Source of the DNA: an uncultured Clostridia bacterium
GTDB lineage: Bacteria > Bacillota > Clostridia > TANB77 > CAG-508
DNA length: 64,000 nt
Assembly (NCBI GenBank): GCA_934167755.1
Contig: CAKPLT010000001.1
Coordinates: forward strand, 177,778-241,777
Direction: 5' to 3'
Positions 36,845-44,648 of this stretch are shown here, piece by piece. The notes beneath the pieces were generated by a model. That model was not told the origin of the DNA. It worked only from the letters and a program-made list of their open reading frames with translations, and searched no databases. Both the position numbers and the translations under genes were made by a program. How positions within the stretch are numbered: position 1 is the stretch's first letter; every line of letters begins with the position of its first letter.

Positions 36845-37252
36845 ATGAATTTTAGTAGTTTATATAGTGGAATAAAAGAATTAGGAAAAATATATCAAAA
36901 AATAGATAATATAGAAATACAAAAGAAATTACTAGACTTAAGTGAACAAGCCTTAGAAATGCAAAATGAAATATTAAGACTACAAGAAGAAAATATTAAA
37001 TTAAAACAAAAGGAAGATGTAGTATCAAAAATAGAAAGACATAAAGATGCATTTATTACATTAAAAGATGATAAGAAAGGAATAATATATTGTTCTAATT
37101 GTTGGGATTCAAAAGGGTTATTAGTACAAGGACAATCCGATAATGATGGAACTTATTATTGTTATAATTGTAAAGAGAAAAAATATTATGATATAGATTT
37201 ATATAATAGAATATATCATGACAATGAATATGATGATAGTAATATAATTTAA
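36845..37252 (+). CDS. Coiled-coil zinc-ribbon hypothetical protein
   Basis: 135 residues, starting one base after the FtsK stop. Residues 15-65 form a coiled coil rich in Glu/Lys/Leu. Residues about 85-115 carry two Cys pairs (YCSNCWDSKG and YYCYNCKEKK), a zinc ribbon. Similar small proteins occur in clostridial mobile elements and phages; I do not recognise a function. It is the last gene of element 1, and the FtsK genes are probably co-transcribed with it. Confidence 0.7.
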   Translation: MNFSSLYSGIKELGKIYQKIDNIEIQKKLLDLSEQALEMQNEILRLQEENIKLKQKEDVVSKIERHKDAFITLKDDKKGIIYCSNCWDSKGLLVQGQSDNDGTYYCYNCKEKKYYDIDLYNRIYHDNEYDDSNII

Positions 37253-37269
37253 TTAAATGTATTTATTGC

Positions 37270-37295
37270 AAGGAGTAGTATGATACTCCTTTTTT
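37270..37295 (+). terminator. Terminator of the FtsK/zinc-ribbon operon
   Basis: AAGGAGTA (37270-37277), 6-nt loop, TACTCCTT (37284-37291), then Ts. Confidence 0.9.
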
Positions 37296-37307
37296 CTACG
37301 GTTTCTT

Positions 37308-37325
37308 TGTCACACATTGGTCACA
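37308..37325 (+). repeat. Arm-type repeat A, right copy
   Basis: TGTCACACATTGGTCACA, 17/18 identical to 17871-17888. It lies 147 bp to the left of the core at 37455. Confidence 0.6.
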
Positions 37326-37451
37326 CTCTCCACAAAAACACCCAAATTTAAACACAATTTAACACAAACAAAAAATCACCAATATCACCGAATAACTTAC
37401 TCTAACAAGGTAAAACACAAATCTACAAAATTCAACAATATCAGCACTTAC

Positions 37452-37499
37452 GGGCTCATAACCCAAAGGTCACAAGTTCGAGTATTGTCCCCGCAACCA
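37452..37499 (+). other. att junction: displaced 3' half of tRNA-fMet
   Basis: GGGCTCATAACCCAAAGGTC, then GTTCGAG and CCCCGCAACCA follow the initiator tRNA from its anticodon arm to CCA, with a few changes in the T stem. No 5' half precedes it, so it is not a working tRNA. This is the shared boundary between element 1 (left) and element 2 (right). Confidence 0.75.
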
Positions 37500-37569
37500 A
37501 GAATTTAACTAGAGTCGCAAGAGATTGTGGCTCTTTAATTTTTTTGCTAAAAATCTATTTTTATAAAAG

Positions 37570-37588
37570 TGGGGACAATTTGGGGACA
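37570..37588 (+). repeat. Arm-type repeat B, left copy
   Basis: TGGGGACAATTTGGGGACA, 18/19 identical to 54321-54339. It lies 115 bp to the right of the core, between att and integrase 2. Confidence 0.65.
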
Positions 37589-37692
37589 GTCCCTACATTT
37601 TTATGCATTAAATAGCACATTTTAGCCTTACTAATTTATATTAAACTTAGAAAATCAAAAAAGTAATTTTTGAGAAATTTTGAAAAGAGTTT

Positions 37693-38868
37693 TTATGCGA
37701 GCACTTTCTCTAAAACATTACCAGCTTCCTTATTATTAGCCTCAACTGGATGCACATAGAAGTTTAAGGTAGTTGTTATTTGAGCATGCCCTAATCTTGA
37801 TGCTATAACTGCTACATCCACATTTTGTGAAACGAGCAAAGTAGCATTTGTGTGTCGCAAACCATGGAAAGTAATTTTTGGTAGATTGTTCTTTTCAATG
37901 AAAGAACGAAACCAATCTGTAACAGTATCAGGATGCATTGGCTTACCATTCCAAGTAACAAATAGTCTATTTGAGTTAACCCATAAGTTGCCACATTTTT
38001 CTTTTTCTTGATCATACCAAGCTTTATACTTATTAAGCGTATTTATTACAATATCAGGTATTCCGACTTTCCTAATTGAACTACGAGTCTTTGGATCTTT
38101 TACGAAAATGCCTTTATCTGCAATATACTGACTAGACTTAGTAATATTAACAAATCCATTCTCAAAGTCGATATCTGACCATTCTAAGCCCAATACTTCG
38201 CCTCTACGCATACCAGTAAACAATGTTAATATAACAATAGTTTGAAATTTGATTTCTTCATTTTCTAATGCCTCTAGTAATTGTTTACATTGAACATCAT
38301 CATAGTATTTAATTTGAGGTCTTTCATGCTTAGGTGGTTTTACTCTATCTGCTGGATTATAAGGTAGTATTTGCCAATATACAGCATTTTGTAACATAGC
38401 GTGTAGTAAGCGATGGTGCTCTAGTATTGTTTTAGAGGATAAGCCTTTCATTACAGTCTTTCCATTATGATTTTTACATCTTTTAAGTTGATGATCTTTT
38501 GAAAGATAATCGTAAAAACTCATAATGTGAGTTGGTTTAATATTGCATAACTTATAATGACCGAAGTAGGGGATAATTCGTGATTTTAGCATTTCTTTAT
38601 ATCTTTCATAAGTTTTAGGTGCTAATTCTTTTTCACCATAATTTTTAGCCCATAAATCTGTAAATTCTTTAAAGGTCATTGAAGAGTTCTGTAAAACAAT
38701 ACCATTTTCTATCTCATAAACAAAGTTCACAAGTTCTTTGTCTGCTTCACGTCTACTATTTGCTTTAATGCTTTTGGTATATCTAATTCTGTTACCATAG
38801 CTGTCATAACCATGAGATACAATTAATCTCCAAGAGCGTTTGCCTCTCTTTTCAAGATACCCTGCCAT
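37693..38868 (-). CDS. int: Tyrosine integrase of element 2
   Basis: 391 residues from the ATG at 38868, which follows GGAGGTG; the longer open frame to 39042 overlaps the next gene and lacks a site. N-terminal arm-binding domain (RSWRLIVSHGYDSYGNRIRY), core-binding domain (MTFKEFTDLWAKNY), catalytic domain with MRRGEVLGLEW, FHGLRHTNATLL and LGHAQITTTLNFYVHP (nucleophile Tyr). It lies beside the att junction and the GGGGACA arm repeats, as expected for the enzyme that uses them. It is paired with a Cys-cluster gene like integrase 1. Confidence 0.96.
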   Translation of the reverse strand: MAGYLEKRGKRSWRLIVSHGYDSYGNRIRYTKSIKANSRREADKELVNFVYEIENGIVLQNSSMTFKEFTDLWAKNYGEKELAPKTYERYKEMLKSRIIPYFGHYKLCNIKPTHIMSFYDYLSKDHQLKRCKNHNGKTVMKGLSSKTILEHHRLLHAMLQNAVYWQILPYNPADRVKPPKHERPQIKYYDDVQCKQLLEALENEEIKFQTIVILTLFTGMRRGEVLGLEWSDIDFENGFVNITKSSQYIADKGIFVKDPKTRSSIRKVGIPDIVINTLNKYKAWYDQEKEKCGNLWVNSNRLFVTWNGKPMHPDTVTDWFRSFIEKNNLPKITFHGLRHTNATLLVSQNVDVAVIASRLGHAQITTTLNFYVHPVEANNKEAGNVLEKVLA

Positions 38869-38920
38869 TACTTTTTCACCTCCTTTCAGCATACCTATGG
38901 CAAGGATTTTATATATTAAA

Positions 38921-39916
38921 TTATTTTTTCCTAACTTTAGTACTATTAATCCAGTCTTGAAATTCTTTTGCTGTAATTTCTCCATCAATAAATTTTTTCC
39001 TAATTGTAGGACCTTCTTTTTTGAAATATTCATACATTTCATGTTTTTCTCTTTCAGATGCTTGCTTTGAAAGAGTTTGATATCTACTTCTATAAGCTTT
39101 AAGAATAGGCTTCTGCGCTAAACTTTCTTTATAGGCTAGTTCTCTACCAAATTCTTTACATGTTTTATTATCTTTAAATACTTCATCGCAATATTTAGTA
39201 TCATGCATAGTTTTTGGAATAAAGTATTTACCACAATTAGCACATTTTTTTATCTTAATATTACTATCTAAAGACAATAACTGTTTATATGAGATAAATA
39301 ACACATTAAGATAATCATCAGTTCTAAAAGAATATGGAATACTTTTAGGCAGATTAAGTTCTTTATGAAAATAGTAAAAGTCATCCATAGTAAAATCTAA
39401 TGTTAAATCATTTATCCTATAACTTAAGTTTATTAAATCAAAATTAGCAGATTCATCTTCAAATAAATCAGGAAATTCTGCTCTAAAATCAGCCTCGATT
39501 TTATCGAATTCTTTAGGGCTTATATTTTCTTTTTCACTTGTTATAAGATTAATAAATATATCTTGATAAAATTCAAAGTCATCTTCATATTCAGATTGTA
39601 AGGTAAAGAATAAGTCTGATAATGCCTGTTCTGTTATGTAAAAGTTATCATTTTTATAATATTTAGATATATTTAATTTGGATTTTTTAGCCAATTTGAA
39701 TAATAAATCCTCTAAACAGTAATTAGCTATAAAGTTAACCATATCTTCACCGTTTTCAATATCTATATTGAGAAAATCTAAAAGAATGCTACCAATAGGT
39801 CTTATTTCACAACGATTTACAGATTTGAATATAAATCCTTTCTTTTTCTTAATAGAAAAGTGATTTAAACATTCTGTTTTATTATTAGTATCGAAAGCAA
39901 TATTATATAGTGACAT
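38921..39916 (-). CDS. Cys-cluster protein paired with integrase 2 (DUF6076-like)
   Basis: 331 residues, RBS GGAGGT. The N-terminal part is helical and acidic, longer than in the element 1 homologue. The C-terminal cluster CANCGKYFIPKT, then KYCDEVFKDNKTCKEFG matches that protein closely. It is upstream of int 2 and divergent from the excisionase-like gene at 40107, the same order as in element 1, so this trio looks like a conserved control module. No enzymatic motif is visible. Confidence 0.72.
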   Translation of the reverse strand: MSLYNIAFDTNNKTECLNHFSIKKKKGFIFKSVNRCEIRPIGSILLDFLNIDIENGEDMVNFIANYCLEDLLFKLAKKSKLNISKYYKNDNFYITEQALSDLFFTLQSEYEDDFEFYQDIFINLITSEKENISPKEFDKIEADFRAEFPDLFEDESANFDLINLSYRINDLTLDFTMDDFYYFHKELNLPKSIPYSFRTDDYLNVLFISYKQLLSLDSNIKIKKCANCGKYFIPKTMHDTKYCDEVFKDNKTCKEFGRELAYKESLAQKPILKAYRSRYQTLSKQASEREKHEMYEYFKKEGPTIRKKFIDGEITAKEFQDWINSTKVRKK

Positions 39917-40106
39917 CTTTACCTCCTAATATCTACAAATTAAAAATTTTTGAACTTTTTTCAATTGTAAGGTTACATATATCAGAAAAATATTATATAA
40001 AAGAGCCATACAATCAAAAACAAAAATAATAATTGTATGACAAAATAATACCATAATAATTTATATATGTCAACTACAATTATAAAAATATTAGGAGGTG
40101 AAAGAA

Positions 40107-40313
40107 ATGGCACTAGATAACATTAAAAGAACAACTCTAACTGCAAAAGAAGCAGCAGAATATTTAGGAATTTCATATTGGTTAATTACGCAATTAGTTA
40201 AAAGAAAACAAATTCCTTGCTCTAGAGTTGGAAAAAGAGTTTTATTCAGAAAAGAAGCCTTAGATATTTATCTAAGCAAAAAAGAAAATGATTCTATTGA
40301 AGAATCTTGCTAG
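40107..40313 (+). CDS. Excisionase-like HTH protein
   Basis: 68 residues from the ATG at 40107 behind AGGAGGTG. MerR/excisionase winged helix: TLTAKEAAEYLGISYWLITQ, then LVKRKQIPCSRVGKRVLFRK. It likely directs excision of element 2 and/or controls the divergent promoters. It is the first gene of the rightward replication operon. Confidence 0.87.
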   Translation: MALDNIKRTTLTAKEAAEYLGISYWLITQLVKRKQIPCSRVGKRVLFRKEALDIYLSKKENDSIEESC

Positions 40314-40327
40314 AAAGAAGGGAGGAT

Positions 40328-40798
40328 ATGGGACAAGTTGGATGGATAAAAGTAAATACAAGTATATTTTCAAATAGAAAAATTAAAATCCTACTAAAAG
40401 AAAGGGAAGGGGACACCTATTTTAGAATATGGATTCAGATTTTAACTATTGCTGGAGAATGTAACAGAGATGGTGGACTATATATTAGCGATAATACACC
40501 ATTTAAAATCAAAGATTTTACCAATATTATTGGAAAATCTTCGAAAACATTTACGAGAATTTTACAAAAATTTATCGATTTAGGAGTGCTAATTTATAAA
40601 AATGATACATACTTCGTAAAGAATTGGAGCAAGTATCAAAGTGCTGAAAAGCTAAAGAAAATTGGAAAATCAAATAAAGTAGTTGAAGAAAATTTAATTG
40701 AAAAAAGTTTGAATAAAGTTACAGAAGAAAAGACAAGAAAAGAAGAAAATAGAAAGGAGAGCAGAATAGATGAATCAAATTTTGAAACCCTCGATTAA
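40328..40798 (+). CDS. Phage replisome-organiser-like protein
   Basis: 156 residues from the ATG at 40328, behind GGGAGGAT; the frame open to 40307 lacks a site. N-terminal domain as in phage replisome organisers (GWIKVNTSIFSNRKIKILLK, then RIWIQILTIAGECNRDGGLY), followed by a winged-helix part (IIGKSSKTFTRILQKFIDLG) and a charged tail. Such proteins bind the origin and recruit the helicase loader, which is the next gene and overlaps it by 29 bp. Confidence 0.85.
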   Translation: MGQVGWIKVNTSIFSNRKIKILLKEREGDTYFRIWIQILTIAGECNRDGGLYISDNTPFKIKDFTNIIGKSSKTFTRILQKFIDLGVLIYKNDTYFVKNWSKYQSAEKLKKIGKSNKVVEENLIEKSLNKVTEEKTRKEENRKESRIDESNFETLD

Positions 40799-41639
40799 CA
40801 AAAGGGATTCCATTGAATGTGAATATTGCAAAAATACATTATACAGAAGAACAATAGAATGGGAACTATATGGTACTAAGAGAATAATAACTTTAGACTA
40901 TGAAAGATGCAAATGTAAGGATGCCCAGAAATATTGGAATGAATATGATCTGAAAAAATTAAGAATAATTGAAGAAGAAAAAAAGCTAGAATTAATGCAA
41001 GGGTTTTCGAGAAAAGTTGAAAAAATTATAAAAAACAGTAAGATGAGTAAAAGAAACTTGAGCTATAAATTTGACAATTTTGAAATTAATAATAGCAATA
41101 AGAAAGCATTTAATAATTTAAAAAATTATAGTGAAAAATTAGTAAATAACATAGAGAAAAAAGGACTCATTTTAGTTGGGAATAATGGAGTGGGTAAAAC
41201 ACATTTAGCATGTAGTATTGCAAATAAATTTATAGAAAATGGAATACCAGTAATATACGGAACATTAATTAATTTATTAGCAGAATTACGAAATTCATAT
41301 GAAATAGATAATAGTATTTCTGAGATGGAAATTATCAAATTATATGAAAATGTTGATCTATTAATTATAGATGATTTAGGAAAAGAAAAGCCAAGTGAAT
41401 GGGGATTAGAAAAATTATTTACTATCATAAATAGTAGATATGAAAATAGTTTACCAGTAATTATAACAACAAATTATAATCAAAATTCTTTAGTAAAAAG
41501 GCTAAGCATTAATGAAGAAATTGAAACAGCAAAGTCAATTATTTCTCGACTATATGAGATGTGCTATTTAGTAAAAATTGATGATATAGATCATAGAATT
41601 CAAAAGAAAAAAGTTAGTAATTGCGGTAACAATAACTAA
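40770..41639 (+). CDS. DnaC/IstB-like helicase loader ATPase
   Basis: 289 residues, GGAGAG upstream. N-terminal zinc-binding Cys pattern (CEYCKNTLYR ... CKCKDA). AAA+ domain with Walker A LVGNNGVGKTHLACSIA and Walker B LLIIDDLGKEKPSEWG, and sensor IITTNYNQNSL with the Arg finger in SIISRLYEM. It loads the host replicative helicase at the element origin, together with the organiser protein upstream. It is the last gene before the structured region and a terminator. Confidence 0.92.
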   Translation: MNQILKPSINKRDSIECEYCKNTLYRRTIEWELYGTKRIITLDYERCKCKDAQKYWNEYDLKKLRIIEEEKKLELMQGFSRKVEKIIKNSKMSKRNLSYKFDNFEINNSNKKAFNNLKNYSEKLVNNIEKKGLILVGNNGVGKTHLACSIANKFIENGIPVIYGTLINLLAELRNSYEIDNSISEMEIIKLYENVDLLIIDDLGKEKPSEWGLEKLFTIINSRYENSLPVIITTNYNQNSLVKRLSINEEIETAKSIISRLYEMCYLVKIDDIDHRIQKKKVSNCGNNN

Positions 41640-41720
41640 CTAAAAAGATAACTTTTTTAAATATTTTATATAAAAATTATAATTGATTCTTTTAAAAAAG
41701 TAAATAGAAATTGATGAAAA

Positions 41721-41769
41721 AATTAGGACAAGAAAGTATAAATTTTTGTATATATTTGTCCTAATTTTT
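41721..41769 (+). terminator. Terminator of the replication operon
   Basis: AATTAGGACAA (41721-41731) / TTGTCCTAATT (41756-41766), loop of 24 nt, short T-run. Confidence 0.65.
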
Positions 41770-41804
41770 ATAATAAAAATATCCCTCGGAGAGCAAAAAG
41801 GGTA

Positions 41805-41940
41805 TTAGGGCATTTTGCCCTAAACAGTGAAAAGGGTGTCAAGACACCAGGCTGGCGAATATTAGGTACTAAAAAATACTACCTAAATTCGAGCAAAATA
41901 AATTTTGCTAATTATTAATGCTTTGTAAACTAGCATTAAT
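41805..41940 (+). other. Five consecutive hairpins, noncoding (origin/oriT or structured RNA)
   Basis: TTAGGGCA/TGCCCTAA (41805-41823), GGTGTC/GACACC (41835-41848), TTAGGTACTA/TACTACCTAA with one mismatch (41862-41886), AGCAAAAT/ATTTTGCT (41892-41909) and ATTAATGCT/AGCATTAAT (41914-41940). The block is more GC-rich than its surroundings and holds no reading frame. It directly follows the replication genes, which fits a replication origin, single-strand origin or transfer origin; a noncoding RNA is also possible. Confidence 0.6.
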
Positions 41941-41968
41941 AAATTTTATATTAAGAAAGTGATTAAAA

Positions 41969-42076
41969 ATGAAGAGAGATTCAGAACAAGTTTTAGATAG
42001 TATTTTCTTATCGTATAATAAAATTTTAAAGAGATTACATTTATTAGGAATAACAACTAAACATGGAAAAAAATAA
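41969..42076 (+). CDS. Short hypothetical ORF (35 aa)
   Basis: Encodes MKRDSEQVLDS to TTKHGKK, 35 residues, helical and basic at the end. The ribosome binding site is weak (AAGAAAGTG). It precedes two other small genes in the same direction and may be a real small protein or chance. Confidence 0.35.
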   Translation: MKRDSEQVLDSIFLSYNKILKRLHLLGITTKHGKK

Positions 42077-42081
42077 CTCAT

Positions 42082-42312
42082 ATGGATTTAAGAAAAGCTG
42101 TAGATGTTATGGTAAAAAAACATCCAACATGTAGATGGAGAAGTGAGAAAATTAGAAGTAGAAAATATTTTATTTTAATAGAGGGTTATGAATGGTTAAA
42201 GCGAGTATATTTTCAAAAAGAAAAATCACTAATTGATGCTGATGTAGATTTTTTTAAAACAAGAATTAAATTATATGAAGAATTTTTAAAATTAGAGCAC
42301 AATGAAAATTGA
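42082..42312 (+). CDS. Small hypothetical protein of element 2
   Basis: 76 residues, basic N-terminal half (HPTCRWRSEKIRSRKYFILI) and acidic helical C-terminus. Starts five bases after the preceding short ORF, so it may be translationally coupled. No recognised family. Small genes between replication and cargo modules are common in integrative elements; a regulatory role would be a guess. Confidence 0.5.
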   Translation: MDLRKAVDVMVKKHPTCRWRSEKIRSRKYFILIEGYEWLKRVYFQKEKSLIDADVDFFKTRIKLYEEFLKLEHNEN

Positions 42313-42324
42313 TGGAATGAAGAT

Positions 42325-42591
42325 ATGAATAAAAAACAATTATGTAAGTATTTTGATAGAAAAGATATTACTGTTAGAAAAGCAATTAAAAAAATGTGCG
42401 ACTATGGATTGAGTGAATATAAATTTTTAATAAATAATAAAGTTGTAATTTCAAAAGAAGGAGTGAAATGGATTTGTAAAAATGTATTTAAACAAAAGTA
42501 TTTAGAATTATTAGAAAAGCACAAAATGGAATTGACAGAGAAGTATATAAAAGCTGGTTACATATATGATAATTTCTTTTGGAGAAATTAG
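42325..42591 (+). CDS. Small HTH-like hypothetical protein of element 2
   Basis: 88 residues. The start KKQLCKYFDRKDITVRKAIK resembles a helix-turn-helix, followed by a basic helical tail. The start lies 12 bp after the previous gene with AATTGATGGAATGAAG upstream (weak site). Probably part of the same small-gene operon; function unknown. Confidence 0.5.
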   Translation: MNKKQLCKYFDRKDITVRKAIKKMCDYGLSEYKFLINNKVVISKEGVKWICKNVFKQKYLELLEKHKMELTEKYIKAGYIYDNFFWRN

Positions 42592-42638
42592 AAATATTAC
42601 AGAAATATTATTTTTATTTTACATTTTTGTAATAAATA

Positions 42639-42703
42639 TTGACTAAATATAGATATTTTCATATATTAACTATAAACTGCTAGTTTATAGTTAATATATG
42701 AAA
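42639..42703 (+). promoter_or_regulatory. Promoter and 22-bp perfect palindromic operator of the R-M 2 operon
   Basis: TTGACT (42639-42644), 17-nt spacer, TATATT (42662-42667). A perfect 22-bp inverted repeat (42657-42678 with 42682-42703, centre GCT) covers the -10 box, start site and the GAAAGG ribosome binding site of the HTH gene. It should bind a dimeric repressor, most simply the HTH protein itself, and as RNA would fold over the ribosome binding site. Confidence 0.85.
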
Positions 42704-42713
42704 GGTCATACAA

Positions 42714-43058
42714 ATGAGTAAATTTAAAACTTTTTTGAATAAAAAATTAAAAAGCAAAAAAATAAGCCAGAACAAATTTGCAAGAATGATTGATGTTACA
42801 CCGACCTATGTAAATAAAATGATAAATGGTACAAGCGGACCACCAGACAGGGGTTTACAAATAAAAATTGCAAATAGTTTAGAAATAGAAGGGGAAGAAA
42901 GAAATAAGTTCTTCAATAACTTAGCAAAAGAAAAAGACGATATTCCTTCCGATATATATGAAGGTATTTTTTGCAATAAAAATAGCTGGGACAAAATAAG
43001 AGAACTATTAAAAAAAGAAAAAATTATAAAAATAAATTTATCTGGCAGAAAAGGATAG
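42714..43058 (+). CDS. XRE-type HTH regulator of the R-M 2 operon
   Basis: 114 residues. The N-terminal HTH is clear: NKFARMIDVTPTYVNKMING, in the lambda-repressor/Cro-like fold; the rest is helical. It begins 10 bp after the palindromic operator and ends 15 bp before hsdM, so it is co-transcribed with the whole hsdM-hsdS-prrC-hsdR set. By analogy with controller (C) proteins it may delay restriction until methylation is established after transfer to a new host; that timing role is inference. Confidence 0.87.
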   Translation: MSKFKTFLNKKLKSKKISQNKFARMIDVTPTYVNKMINGTSGPPDRGLQIKIANSLEIEGEERNKFFNNLAKEKDDIPSDIYEGIFCNKNSWDKIRELLKKEKIIKINLSGRKG

Positions 43059-43073
43059 ATATAGGGGGATAAG

Positions 43074-44648
43074 ATGATGGATAATAAAAAAGAAAAAGAA
43101 AGAGATGAACTTCATAAAACAATATGGAAAATGGCGGATGAATTAAGAGGCGCTGTTGATGGATGGGATTTTAAACAATATGTATTAGGACTATTATTTT
43201 ATAGATTTATATCAAAAAATATAGAAAACTATGTTAATACTAATCAGAGAAAATTAGGAAAAAAAGACTTCGAGTACAAAAATCTTTCTAATGAGGACGC
43301 AGAATATGGTAGGGAAGATATTTTAAATGATAAGGGATTCTTTATTTTGCCAAGTGAGTTATTTTGTAATGTTAGAAAAAAGGCAAAAGTAAATCCTGAT
43401 TTAAATATAACAATACATAAAGTTTTTGAAAATATAGAAGCATCTGCTAAAGGGACAGCATCAGAAAAAGCAGTTAAAGGTTTATTTGATGATTTTGATG
43501 TTAAAGGAAATAAATTAGGAAATACAGTAGATGAAAAAAATGAGAAATTAATTAAAATGCTAGATGCAATTGGAGATTTGAAATTAGGTAATTACTCAGA
43601 TAATACAATTGATGCTTTTGGAGATGCATATGAATATTTAATGACAATGTATGCATCCAATGCTGGTAAGTCTGGAGGAGAATTTTTTACACCACAAGAA
43701 GTTGGTGAATTGCTTGCTAAAATTGTAATAATGGATAAAAAAGAAGTAAATAAAGTATATGATCCATGCTGTGGATCTGGAGGATTATTGTTAAAGTTCG
43801 CAAAAATACTTGGAAAAGAAAACATAAAAAATGGTTTTTATGGGCAAGAAATTAATTTAACGACATATAACCTAGCTAGAATAAATATGTTTTTACATGA
43901 CATTAATTATAATAATTTTGACATATCTAGAGGAGACACTTTAACAAATCCTATGAATTGGGATGATGAGCCTTTTGATGCAATAGTATCTAATCCACCA
44001 TATTCTATTCATTGGGCGGGAAAATCAGACCCGTTATTAATAAATGATGAAAGATTTGCACCAGCAGGAATACTTGCACCAGAATCAAAAGCAGATCTTG
44101 CATTTACGATGCATATGTTATCATGGTTAAGTCAAAAAGGAACAGCTGCAATAGTTCAATTTCCAGGAGTATTATATCGTGGTGGAGCAGAACAAAAAAT
44201 TAGAAAATATATGGTAGATAACAATTTTGTAGATACTGTTATTCAATTGCCAAGTGATTTATTTTTTGGTACATCTATAGCAACATGTATATTAGTATTA
44301 AAAAAATCAAAAAAAACTAACGATATACTAATTATTGATGCTTCAAATAAATTTATAAGAAACTCCAATAAAAATAAGTTATCTCCAGATAATATAAATT
44401 GGATTATAGACAAAATCAAAAATAGAAAAGGCAAAGAAAATGAACCAGTAGTAGTAGTAGCTAATGAAGAAGTAGAAAAAAATAATTATAATATATCAGT
44501 CAATACATACATAAAGAATAATTTGGAAGAAGAAAAAATTGATATAAAAGAAGTAAATAAAAATATAAAAGAAATAGTGAAAAGAGAAAACAAAATTAGA
44601 ATTGAACTTGATAAAATAATCCAAGAATTGGAGGAAGATAATGAGTAA
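43074..44648 (+). CDS. hsdM: Type I restriction enzyme, M subunit (system 2)
   Basis: 524 residues, GGGGG site upstream; ATG at 43077 is an alternative. HsdM N-terminal domain (IWKMADELRGAVDGWDFKQY) and methylase domain with YDPCCGSGGLLLKFA (motif I) and VSNPPYSIHW (NPPY). Related to but distinct from the system 1 M subunit. Overlaps hsdS by 8 bp. Order is regulator-M-S-prrC-R in one transcript. Confidence 0.97.
   Translation: MMDNKKEKERDELHKTIWKMADELRGAVDGWDFKQYVLGLLFYRFISKNIENYVNTNQRKLGKKDFEYKNLSNEDAEYGREDILNDKGFFILPSELFCNVRKKAKVNPDLNITIHKVFENIEASAKGTASEKAVKGLFDDFDVKGNKLGNTVDEKNEKLIKMLDAIGDLKLGNYSDNTIDAFGDAYEYLMTMYASNAGKSGGEFFTPQEVGELLAKIVIMDKKEVNKVYDPCCGSGGLLLKFAKILGKENIKNGFYGQEINLTTYNLARINMFLHDINYNNFDISRGDTLTNPMNWDDEPFDAIVSNPPYSIHWAGKSDPLLINDERFAPAGILAPESKADLAFTMHMLSWLSQKGTAAIVQFPGVLYRGGAEQKIRKYMVDNNFVDTVIQLPSDLFFGTSIATCILVLKKSKKTNDILIIDASNKFIRNSNKNKLSPDNINWIIDKIKNRKGKENEPVVVVANEEVEKNNYNISVNTYIKNNLEEEKIDIKEVNKNIKEIVKRENKIRIELDKIIQELEEDNE

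Noticed and set aside
37452..37499. Possible second tRNA-fMet gene
   Set aside because: Only the 3' half from the anticodon arm to CCA is present; the upstream sequence cannot form the acceptor, D arm or 5' strand. It is better explained as an attachment-site copy.
37317..37508. 63-codon ORF over the middle att junction
   Set aside because: It translates the tRNA-like half and arm repeat; biased Thr/Lys/Asn/His composition, no ribosome binding site.
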